Shown here one piece after another: positions 1-7,887 of a stretch of DNA of 32,670 nucleotides. The DNA lies in the NCBI GenBank assembly GCA_003157015.1, contig PMIJ01000118.1, forward strand, positions 1 to 32,670. The letters run 5' to 3'. The notes under the pieces are model-generated. The model was not told where the DNA came from. It searched no databases and worked only from the letters and a program-made list of their open reading frames with translations. The first letter of the stretch is position 1. Every line of letters starts with the position of its first letter. A program made the position numbers and the translations under genes. This stretch comes from Bacteroidales bacterium. Its GTDB lineage: Bacteria > Bacteroidota > Bacteroidia > Bacteroidales > VadinHA17.

Positions 1-1
1 T

Positions 2-1210
2 AACAATCCTCCTGAGATCGGTGCGTATAAATCAGGTTCTGCAGCTACATTGCCGGCAGCCCCGGTCTATCAGAGTTCTGCTGTTGCAAACGCAACTCCA
101 TCTGTTCTGGAAATGACATATAATATGCCCCTTGCAAATATAGTTCCTTCTGTTTCTTCTTTTGCAGTTCAGGTTAATTCAACGGCAAGGACCTTTAATG
201 GGGTTGGTATTAGTGGTCCGAAAGTTCAATTGACTCTAACAAGCCGTATTCTTCCGGGTGATGTCGTAACAGTATCATATATAAAACCTTCTGCCAATCC
301 TTTGCAGGCTACCTCAGGCGGGTTAGCTGCAAGTATCTCGAACCAGCAAGTCGTTAATAATTGCATTAATACGTCTCCGACTGCAGCAATAATTTCACCT
401 TCCCCAAGTAGCTCATTTACTTCTCCGGCAAATATAGCTATATCTGCAAATGCTACTGATGCTGACGGTTCTGTTGCAAAAGTGGAGTTCTATAATGGCA
501 ATACCATGCTTGGATCAGTTTCCACACCGCCATTTATGTTTACCTGGAATAATGTTGCAGCAGGAAATTATTCTCTGAAATGCATCGCTACTGACAATCT
601 TGGCTCGAAAACCACATCATCCCCAATCTTAGTTTCTGTAATCGATAGTAAACACACTCCGAACAGACATCCGATTGTCAGGATATCTAATCCGCTTAAA
701 GGAAACACTTATGATAATCTTTCTGCAATTGAGATCGAAGCTGTTGCTACCGATTCGGATGGAACAGTGAGCAGGGTAGAATTCTATAATGGAAATACCC
801 AACTCGTTGAGATGACTTCAGCCCCTTATACATATACCTGGAAAGATGTACCTGCCGGAATCTATACAATAACGGCAGTTGCAACTGATAATATGAATGA
901 CACAACAATCTCATCACCTGTTGAATTCATAGTAGGGAATCCTGTCAGGTATGACCCTAAGTCAGAAATATTTAATCTCTATCCAAATCCAAATAATGGT
1001 CATTTCTCGATTGAATTTGTCAACCCGCTTAAAAGTGAGAGGAATGAAATAATTATTTCGGATTTAACAGGTAAACAGGTTTATAGCGGCTTTATCATGA
1101 AAGAAGACATTTTGAAACAATTTGATATTTCTAATATCAGATCCGGCATGTACGTTATGCTGATCAAGGACAAAGAAATTTTAGTGACCAAGAAATTTAT
1201 TAAACAATAA
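2..1210 (+). CDS. Secreted multidomain protein, C-terminal part, with Ig-like repeats and T9SS sorting domain (5' end outside window)
   Basis: The reading frame is open from the first bases, so this is the 3' part of a larger gene. The first codons (NNPPEIGAYKSGSA) look like the end of a right-handed beta-helix domain, where a PxIGAYE-type sequence is common. Next, at about nt 60-360, is a SwmB-like repeat (EMTYNMPL, GDVVTVSY, NPLQATSGG). Two similar Ig-like domains of the Big_7 type follow at about nt 375-645 and 665-935; both contain ATD.DG.V..VEFYNGNT and end in ATDN. The last 80 residues form a type A type IX secretion sorting domain (LYPNPNNGHFSIEF, then GMYVMLI and KKFIKQ at the end). 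The protein is therefore expected to cross the outer membrane by T9SS and be anchored or released. Its substrate cannot be told from this part. The domain calls are from motif reading and are fairly secure. Confidence 0.88.
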   Translation, partial: NNPPEIGAYKSGSAATLPAAPVYQSSAVANATPSVLEMTYNMPLANIVPSVSSFAVQVNSTARTFNGVGISGPKVQLTLTSRILPGDVVTVSYIKPSANPLQATSGGLAASISNQQVVNNCINTSPTAAIISPSPSSSFTSPANIAISANATDADGSVAKVEFYNGNTMLGSVSTPPFMFTWNNVAAGNYSLKCIATDNLGSKTTSSPILVSVIDSKHTPNRHPIVRISNPLKGNTYDNLSAIEIEAVATDSDGTVSRVEFYNGNTQLVEMTSAPYTYTWKDVPAGIYTITAVATDNMNDTTISSPVEFIVGNPVRYDPKSEIFNLYPNPNNGHFSIEFVNPLKSERNEIIISDLTGKQVYSGFIMKEDILKQFDISNIRSGMYVMLIKDKEILVTKKFIKQ

Positions 1211-1315
1211 TCAAGTTAAAATTACATGGAATCAAACGATCTGACCTTACTTCAAAAACAACATTTATTTTGATATAAACCTGATCCATATAGTCTGCAA
1301 TTTTTCAATCTGAGA

Positions 1316-1352
1316 AAAGTCCCTTGTTATGCCTGATATGCAAGGGACTTTA
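1316..1352 (+). terminator. Rho-independent terminator after the T9SS protein gene
   Basis: A perfect 11-bp stem (AAAGTCCCTTG at 1316-1326, CAAGGGACTTT at 1341-1351) encloses a 14-nt loop and is followed by TATTTTT. It lies about 105 nt after the stop codon. The A-rich 5' flank could let it also work for the converging aldo/keto reductase gene. Confidence 0.8.
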
Positions 1353-1503
1353 TTTTTAGAAATTTTTTTGTCCAGTTTAAATTAAAACCGCAATCCATGT
1401 TCGATTTTTAAAACATTCTGTGGAATAACAAGCGATTGGATATAATTCTTTAAATGATCTATAAAAACATTTTATCTGTGGACCTTTTTATTATAGCAGG
1501 AAA

Positions 1504-2478
1504 TCATGAGATCGGGAACATAGACGGGTATTTAAATAATGGATTTCCTTTAAGTGTTCTGGTCTTTATTATCTCAATTTCTTCTTTATTCAGGGGCTTT
1601 ATTTTATCTCTGAGATTAAGGGCCATCCTGAACAATTCTTCTTCGCCGGGAGGTATTGCGCTTGAAATTGGATGAGATAAGGTAAAGCGCAATCCAGTCA
1701 ATATATCTTCTTCATTTGAAAAGGGTTCATACCAGCATTTTTTGAATTTTGAATGGTCTGCATTTTGTGGCCACGGTTCTTTCGCCATAGCCTTTAATGC
1801 AATGATTCCCATTTTTTTTTCCTGTGCCAATGCCAGTACCTGGGGTCCAAAGTTCCCGGTATACCAAGAATATAAATTAAATGGGAACATAATTGTATCG
1901 AAATTGAAGCCGTTTATCAAAGCCGTTGCAGCTTCCACAGAATGGGCTGAAAAACCTATGAAGCGGATCTTTCCCTCTTTCTTTGCTTCCAGGCATGTTT
2001 CAATCGCTCCTCCTTTTCCAAGAATGGTATTGACGTCGGCAATAGTTGTGACTGCATGCAGCTGGTAAAGATCAAAATGATCCGTTCGCATATTCTTAAG
2101 CGACTGTTCCAGTTCTTTGCGGGAATCTTCTTTTTTGCGACCATCTGTTTTACAGGAAAGGAAGACATTTTTTCTGTATGGTTCCAGAGCTTGTCCCAGT
2201 TTAATTTCAGCATCACCATAAGACGGGGATACATCAAAATAATTTACCCCTGCATCAATTGCCAGCTTAACTACCGAAGAGGCATCATCAGGGGTTGCAT
2301 TCATGACAAGGATTCCACCAAATCCGATCATTGACAACATCTCGCCTGTATTGCCAAGTGATCTCTTTTCGAGTTTTCCCATAGTATAATTCCTTTTTAT
2401 AAGTGAAAGATCAGCAGGAAAAAAGCTCATTACTGGAGCTATAGCCGCTGTTTTTTTGATAAAATCACGACGTTTCAT
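1504..2478 (-). CDS. Aldo/keto reductase with Tat-like leader
   Basis: A 324-residue NADPH-dependent oxidoreductase of the aldo/keto reductase superfamily (TIM barrel, PF00248). The N-terminus MKRRDFIKKTAAIAP is a Tat-type leader, which suggests export with cofactor bound; this is an inference. The catalytic tetrad is visible: D82 and Y87 in FDVSPSYGDAE, K110 in LSCKT and H141 in LYQLHA. The AKR start signature IGFGG is at 51-55. The length is normal for the family. It is divergent from the GH105-like gene across about 195 bp holding inverted GAATGCC sites, so the two may share regulation. Many Bacteroidota carry such Tat-leader AKR proteins beside sugar-degradation genes. The substrate is unknown. 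Confidence 0.9.
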   Translation of the reverse strand: MKRRDFIKKTAAIAPVMSFFPADLSLIKRNYTMGKLEKRSLGNTGEMLSMIGFGGILVMNATPDDASSVVKLAIDAGVNYFDVSPSYGDAEIKLGQALEPYRKNVFLSCKTDGRKKEDSRKELEQSLKNMRTDHFDLYQLHAVTTIADVNTILGKGGAIETCLEAKKEGKIRFIGFSAHSVEAATALINGFNFDTIMFPFNLYSWYTGNFGPQVLALAQEKKMGIIALKAMAKEPWPQNADHSKFKKCWYEPFSNEEDILTGLRFTLSHPISSAIPPGEEELFRMALNLRDKIKPLNKEEIEIIKTRTLKGNPLFKYPSMFPIS

Positions 2479-2561
2479 TATTTTTGGTTTTTGATCCGGA
2501 TATTCAATTCAAGATTTAGAGAGTTCCATATTATAAACAATTATTATCAGTTATTGTTAAA

Positions 2562-2639
2562 AAGAATGCCGGGCATTCAGCTTTAAATGAGGATTAATTT
2601 CGGGCCGGGTAATGTATCGCATTAATAACTGGCATTCTT
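2562..2639. promoter_or_regulatory. Candidate operator: inverted GAATGCC half-sites between divergent genes
   Basis: AAGAATGCC (2562-2570) is followed after one base by the inverted GGCATTC (2572-2578). A further inverted copy, GGCATTCTT (2631-2639), lies 36 bases before the start of the GH105-like gene. The sites sit between two divergent genes, as expected for a shared regulator, but no regulator is assigned. Confidence 0.35.
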
Positions 2640-2674
2640 GAAGTTTTGGTAGAAAAAGTAATTCAGTTTAGAAA

Positions 2675-3811
2675 ATGAAAGAATCAAAAACTTCAGAGAA
2701 CAATAATTCCCGTAGAAATTTCCTTAAAAAAACAGGTGCAATTTCTTTAGGATTGACAGGATTGACGGCAGGTGCAATTCCGTATCAGACAAATTCCGGC
2801 ACCAAGGACAATCAGGAAAAAAGGCCCGGAAATCTCTTTAAAGGGAAACCCTCATCTCTTCAGGATAGAATCGATAGAGTACTGGTAGCGACAATCGGAA
2901 TGCAGCGCTATAATTGGGAGCAGGGCACTGTTGCTCAGGCCCTTTTGGAAATGGGTGAATATGATCTGGTTGTCTCCTTTGCACGTGCTGCAATTATGAG
3001 ACAGGAAAAGGGACGGTTCTCTGTTATAGGTGGAAATATGCCTGTCAATGACTGTTCAAGCATCGGTGAAGCTGTTTTGTTTTCCGGGAAATTAACAGGA
3101 GATCCTCTTTTTATAAAAGGCGCTGATGATATGCTTGAAGTGATAAAAACCACGACCCATAAAAATAGCGAAGGAATTATTTATCATACCCAGGAACCGG
3201 CAAAATTCATTATGTCTGACGCTTTCTATATGCTGCCACCGTTTCTTGCAGCAGCAGGAGAATATGACGAAGCACTTAAACAGATTGAGGGTTACAGAAA
3301 ATATTTGTACCACAGTAAGGATCAGCTCTATTCTCATATATGGGATGGTCCTAACAATAAATTTGAAAGAGAAGATTTTTGGGGTGTAGGTAATGGCTGG
3401 ACGGCAGCAGGATTAACGAGGGTAATAAAGCTACTGCCTGAAAACAGAACTGAAGATAAGAAAAGACTCATTGCTTATGTAAAAGAGGTAGTTGACGGTT
3501 GCTTAAAATACATGCGTGAAGATGGTCTGTTTCATAATGTTATAAACAAACCTGATACTTTCACGGAAGTTAATCTGAGTCAGATGATCAGCTATACAAT
3601 TTACAGAGGTGTGAAAGCCGGATATCTTGAATCAGGCTATCTCGAAAAGGCACAAAAAATGAGAAAAGCAGCCAATGAACAGGTTGATAACCTGGGTTAT
3701 GTTCAGAATGTATGCGGAGTTCCTGGTTTTGATCGGCCATATGTTGCGCCTGAAGGGCAGGCTTTTTATTTATTGATGGAAGCGGCAGTAAAAGATCTGA
3801 ACAAAAAATGA
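2675..3811 (+). CDS. GH105/GH88-type unsaturated glucuronyl/galacturonyl hydrolase
   Basis: A 378-residue secreted protein with a Tat-like leader (NNSRRNFLKKTGAISLGLTG, residues 10-29). The rest reads as the (alpha/alpha)6 barrel of the YteR/RhiN family: MQRYNWEQGTVAQALLEMGE at 76-95, SDAFYMLPPFLA at 181-192, YSHIWDG at 219-225 and WGVGNGWTAAG at 236-246. D182 aligns with the catalytic Asp of YteR in the xDxxYMxxPFL motif. Enzymes of this family hydrate the unsaturated uronic acid left by polysaccharide lyases and release the next sugar. The likely role is late pectin/rhamnogalacturonan or glycosaminoglycan breakdown in the periplasm. The length is typical of GH105. The exact substrate is not readable. 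Confidence 0.85.
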   Translation: MKESKTSENNNSRRNFLKKTGAISLGLTGLTAGAIPYQTNSGTKDNQEKRPGNLFKGKPSSLQDRIDRVLVATIGMQRYNWEQGTVAQALLEMGEYDLVVSFARAAIMRQEKGRFSVIGGNMPVNDCSSIGEAVLFSGKLTGDPLFIKGADDMLEVIKTTTHKNSEGIIYHTQEPAKFIMSDAFYMLPPFLAAAGEYDEALKQIEGYRKYLYHSKDQLYSHIWDGPNNKFEREDFWGVGNGWTAAGLTRVIKLLPENRTEDKKRLIAYVKEVVDGCLKYMREDGLFHNVINKPDTFTEVNLSQMISYTIYRGVKAGYLESGYLEKAQKMRKAANEQVDNLGYVQNVCGVPGFDRPYVAPEGQAFYLLMEAAVKDLNKK

Positions 3812-3932
3812 AATACCACAACTATAAAAATAGAGGCAGGGTTAAAAAAAAATTCTTTATTCAGATTTAAACTTCACAAAGGCTCATAATCATGAGCGGA
3901 CTAAGGGGAAAGTAACTTTCATACAAATTTAT

Positions 3933-4359
3933 TTAGAAGGTTTTACAGTCCTTCTGAATCCTGAAAGTTGCAATAGGTTTTACCTGATCCAGATATTTTT
4001 GCAATTTCATCATATGTTTTTAATCATCTGAAATAACGCTCTGATCAGATAACCCATACATAAGGCTACGAATGCGATCGGAATTACTATTAAAATTCCC
4101 ATTTTCCCGAATATTGTTTTTAAAAAGTTTTATTTGTTTTGCTTGTCCTTTCCCATAAAGTCTTGCTGAGTAAAAGTAATGAGCCGGCATTACACTGTCA
4201 AGTCACAAATGTCCAATTGATGTATTATTGTGTGGATTTTACAACCTCTATATCTTTTAAAGATTACAGATCGTTTAGCTGAATCGACTCTTTACCCACG
4301 AAATTGGTATGGTTCATCAAAATTAATCCTGAATTTATCAGAAATCTTTCTGGGGACAT
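3933..4359 (-). pseudogene. Broken minus-strand gene of unknown function
   Basis: Read on the minus strand from an ATG at 4359, coding-like sequence runs to 3933 but is broken. MSPERFLINSGLILMNHTNF... meets stops after QLNDL and after VVKSTQ. It then shifts frame near 4205 into DSVMPAHYFYSARLYGKGQ, continues through DRIRSLMYGLSDQSVISDD to a stop at 4020, and goes on in the same frame as MMKLQKYLDQVKPIATF to a stop at 3933. That makes three in-frame stops and one frameshift. The amino-acid composition is protein-like rather than random. I do not recognise the family. It fills most of the gene-free stretch 3812-4470. Alternatives are a chance open stretch, or a TPR-like fragment. Confidence 0.4.
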
Positions 4360-4470
4360 TATTTAATAATTAATATTTATGTCTATAACACAGATTATCT
4401 GAATAATAAAAAAGCAGCCAATAAATTGGATGAAAAATATTGATTTTGATGAACAGTTAAAAAACAGGGA

Positions 4471-4632
4471 TCAGATTTCTGGTTTATAGTACAATTTTAG
4501 CTCTCTGATGGGTTCTTCTCTTGATGGCAGAGGAGAACAATGGCTAACAACTGAGTTATGAAAGCCTTTCGGTCCTAGATATTCCTGAATAAATTCATAC
4601 ATTGTGATATCAGTATTTAAATGCTTTGCCAT
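4471..4632 (-). CDS. Small ORF, 53 residues, unknown
   Basis: An ATG at 4632 opens a 53-codon minus-strand frame starting MAKHLNTDITMYEFIQEYLG and ending RELKLYYKPEI. It is bounded upstream by a stop two codons before the ATG. It has mixed, protein-like composition with one Cys and two His in the middle (VVSHCSPLP). It overlaps the permease start codon head-to-head, since both ATGs share the CATG at 4630-4633. It is in frame with the broken gene just downstream (3933-4359) and could be another scrap of decayed coding sequence rather than a live gene. No function can be assigned. Confidence 0.35.
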   Translation of the reverse strand: MAKHLNTDITMYEFIQEYLGPKGFHNSVVSHCSPLPSREEPIRELKLYYKPEI

Positions 4633-6034
4633 GCTTAATCAAAGGAATCTGATAAGAGCCCTGGGTATGGGCTATGTTATTATTTTTGTTGTTGCAAATA
4701 TCATCGGATCAGGAATATATAAAAAAATTGCTCCGATGGCCGCCGAACTTCACTCTTCAGTATGGATTCTTGTTGCATGGATTGTCGGAGGGATTATTAC
4801 TCTCTTCGGAGCATTGAGCAATGCGGAAGTTGCCGGATTGCTGGCCGATACGGGAGGCGAATTTATTTATTTAAAAAAAATTTACAACCGTTTTTTTTCT
4901 TTTATGTACGGATGGTCCCTCTTTACCGTTATTCAGACTGCCACGATTTCATCTCTTGCGTATGTATTTGCTCAATCCCTGAACAGTATCGTTATAATAC
5001 CAGGCATTCATGGTCCGCTACAGCATTTTACAATCGGAGGTATTTTCTATCCATTTCAGGATTTTGGAGTCAAACTGACAGCAATACTCCTGATTTTGAT
5101 TCTTACAGGGTTGAATATTTCTGGATTAAAAAGTGGAGCAGCAGTAAGTAAAGCCATCATGTTACTTGTTTTAACTGGCCTTATTACAATTGTAATTTTT
5201 GGTTTGAGCAGTCGCACAGCCAAACCAGCAAATTTTATGGACTTTAAAGAGTTAACTGGAGGTACTGTCACTCTTTCTGCATTTTATACAGCTATGCTGG
5301 CTGCATTCTGGGCTTACCAGGGATGGGTTTCTGTCGGATTTATAGGCGGGGAGGTAAAGGATCCTAAAAAAAATATCCCGAAAGGAATTGTAACAGGTGT
5401 TTTTATTGTGATATTCATCTATCTTATGGTTAACCTGACCTACCTGACTCTCTTATCCATTCCTCAACTTGTTCATATTCATGAATCCGGTAATCAGATT
5501 GCTGCAATTGAGGCTGTCAGGACTTTCTGGGGAAATGGAGGAGCATTGTTTATTTCGTCGTTAATACTAATTACTACTCTGGGATGTACTAACGCCAGCA
5601 TACTTACCGGAGCCCGGCCCTATTTCGCTATGGCCCGTGAATACCTTTTCTTTCATGGAATGGGGAAGATAAACAGGGCCAGCGTTCCATCCAATTCACT
5701 TTTGTGGCAGGGAATATGGGCATCGGTGCTGGTTCTGTCAGGAACCTTCGATCAGCTCACTGACATGATTATTTTTGCCGTTTTTATTTTTTACGGAGCA
5801 ACAACACTCGGAGTATTTATTTTACGACGCAGAATGCCTGAAGTGCACAGACCCTATAAAGTATGGGGATATCCTTTCGTGCCGGCTATATTTATACTGT
5901 TTTGCATCGGTCTGTTCTTAAACACCATAATTACCAGACCGAGGGAAGCAGCTATTGGTATGATACTGATTTTTTCAGGTATTCCGGTCTATTTTTTACT
6001 GAAAAGGAAATATTCAAAATTTAAGGCAGATTAA
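4631..6034 (+). CDS. APC-family amino acid permease
   Basis: A 467-residue inner-membrane transporter of the amino acid-polyamine-organocation superfamily. It has about 12 hydrophobic segments, and the first carries the family's unwound-helix signature IIGSGIYKK. NLIRALGMGY just before it is typical of an APC N-terminus, so the ATG at 4631 is preferred over the in-frame GTG at 4604. The conserved G.EV.DP.KNIP..I..G loop is present (GGEVKDPKKNIPKGIVTG). The C-terminal RRRMPEVHRPYKVWGYPFVP is the usual LAT/YfnA-type ending before the last two helices. It probably imports or exchanges neutral amino acids; the specificity is not readable. It stands alone, 148 bp before the oxidoreductase. Confidence 0.9.
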   Translation: MLNQRNLIRALGMGYVIIFVVANIIGSGIYKKIAPMAAELHSSVWILVAWIVGGIITLFGALSNAEVAGLLADTGGEFIYLKKIYNRFFSFMYGWSLFTVIQTATISSLAYVFAQSLNSIVIIPGIHGPLQHFTIGGIFYPFQDFGVKLTAILLILILTGLNISGLKSGAAVSKAIMLLVLTGLITIVIFGLSSRTAKPANFMDFKELTGGTVTLSAFYTAMLAAFWAYQGWVSVGFIGGEVKDPKKNIPKGIVTGVFIVIFIYLMVNLTYLTLLSIPQLVHIHESGNQIAAIEAVRTFWGNGGALFISSLILITTLGCTNASILTGARPYFAMAREYLFFHGMGKINRASVPSNSLLWQGIWASVLVLSGTFDQLTDMIIFAVFIFYGATTLGVFILRRRMPEVHRPYKVWGYPFVPAIFILFCIGLFLNTIITRPREAAIGMILIFSGIPVYFLLKRKYSKFKAD

Positions 6035-6182
6035 AACCAAAAACCCTGGTCGGGTATGCTGTTTGCCGGCTTGTTTGTGTAATTCACCTATTTAGTTTAT
6101 GATCATGACTATTTCTCTGATTTCTTTGGAAGAAACTTACAGAACTTATTTTAACAATCCGGATTTATAAAAACGATTCAAA

Positions 6183-7668
6183 ATGGCTAAAAAAATTGTA
6201 ATTATCGGAGGCGGAGTTGCCGGACTATCAGCAGGCATTTATGCCAGCGTGAATGGATTTGATGCTGAAATTATTGAAATGCATTCCATTACCGGTGGAC
6301 AATGCACAGCATGGGATCGGAAAGGATACAGATTTGATTACTGCCTGCACTGGCTGGTAGGTACGAGGAATGGAACTTTTAACGACATCTGGCGAGAGAC
6401 TGATGTCATAAATAATAATGTGGAGATAATTGATCATGAGGTGCATACGAAAATTATTTCAGAAGACGGTAAGGAGTTTATAATCTATACTGATCTTAAC
6501 AAATGGGAACATTATCTCATAAATTTTGCACCCGAAGATGAAAGAAAAATAAAAAAGATGTGCAGTGATATGAGAAGATCCTCTTTTCTTCAGCCGTTTT
6601 CAGACCCGCCCGGATTAAGAAAATTTGGACAAACTATAACATCAATGTTCGGTATGATGCCCATAATGACTCTTTTTATGAAGTACGGACGTAAAAACTG
6701 TGATGATTACTTCCGGAAGCTTGGATTTAAAAACGATTCATTGAAATACTTTCTTAACAGCATATTTGGATCTATGGATTTTTCTGCCCTTGCTTTTATT
6801 ATGATGTTTGCATGGTTCAACCAGAAAAATGCCGGCTATCTTATAGGTGGTTCTTTGCCACTGGCACAGCGAATGACTAAAAGGTATATTGATCTGGGCG
6901 GTAAGCTCAGAACGAGATCCAAAGTTTCAGAAATAGTTGTGGAAAATAATAAAGCACAAGGTGTTATTCTTTCAGATGGAACTGAAATCAATGCTGATTA
7001 TGTTATCAGTGCAGCTGACGGATATTCTACTATCTTTAAAATGCTTGGAGGAAAATACCTGAATAAGAAAATATCAAACGCATATAAGAATTGGAAATTA
7101 TTTAATCCAATTGTACAGGTATCTTTTGGTATTGCTAAAATAATTGATTCAAAAGTCCCCTCTGAGTCATGGTTAATGAAGGATCAGGTAATAGGCAGAA
7201 CAAAAACCATAAATGGCTATACCATTATGAATTATTGCTTTGACAGTACCATGGCCCCAGAAGGAAAGTCAGTAATTGTGATACGGTTTGAATCGCCATG
7301 GGAGCTATGGAATGACATTGATCCAATGGAGTATAAAAATGAAAAAGAGCAGATTGGAAAAGAATCAAAGGTAATTCTGGAAAAGCATTATCCGGGTATT
7401 AGTGCATTTATTGAAGTCTGTGATGTTGCCACTCCGGTTACAGACGTAAACTATTACAGGTGTTTGGAAAGGGTCATATGAGGGATTCCTTCCATCGAGT
7501 AAAAATCTTATGGATAATCTTAAACCTACACTCCCGGATCTTAAAAACTTCTATATGGCCGGACAGTGGCTCTCACCTGGCGGAGGATTGCCGCCTGCCG
7601 GACAAACCGGTAAGTGGGCTATTCAATTTATTTGTAAAAAGGAGAAAATCATTTTTAAGACTAAGTAA
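6183..7668 (+). pseudogene. FAD-dependent oxidoreductase of the phytoene-desaturase/retinol-saturase type (COG1233), frameshifted near the 3' end
   Basis: The N-terminus is a Rossmann FAD-binding fold: IIGGGVAGLSAG at 7-18, with E32 as the ribose-binding acidic residue. Next is the family's TGGQCTAWDRKGYRFDYCLH. The first frame stops at 7481 after VTDVNYYRCLERVI. The next frame, entered around 7453-7456, continues the family ending without a gap: TGVWKGSYEGF..., then MAGQWLSPGGGLPPAG, the second FAD contact near the C-terminus, stopping at 7668. One extra base in CTATTACAGG explains the break. Without it the protein would be about 494 residues, normal for the family. It is either a recent mutation or a sequencing error. 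The substrate is unknown; no carotenoid genes lie nearby. Confidence 0.85.
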
Positions 7669-7887
7669 AAGTAAAACGACTTTATTATACACGATGAACT
7701 ACCACATTGCTGGTGAATGAATTTATAAGGAAAGTTAACCTGTAAGGTGCTTAATGAGGACGTTAAATAACTGTCAGTTTATTGAAAAACCGACGTTTGC
7801 AGATTGTTCTTAACTGGCAATATTCTGTTATATTGTCATTTATTTTTTAAATAAACATAACTTTAGCCCTCTAACCTCTTTATTGTT

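Noticed and set aside
1454..1675. Plus-strand frame opposite the end of the aldo/keto reductase gene
   Set aside because: It is antisense to a clear gene and has no start signal or recognisable sequence.
7460..7720. Frame beginning MFGKGHMRDSFHRVK after the FAD oxidoreductase
   Set aside because: It is out of frame with the true C-terminal continuation, which ends at 7668, and its sequence is not protein-like.
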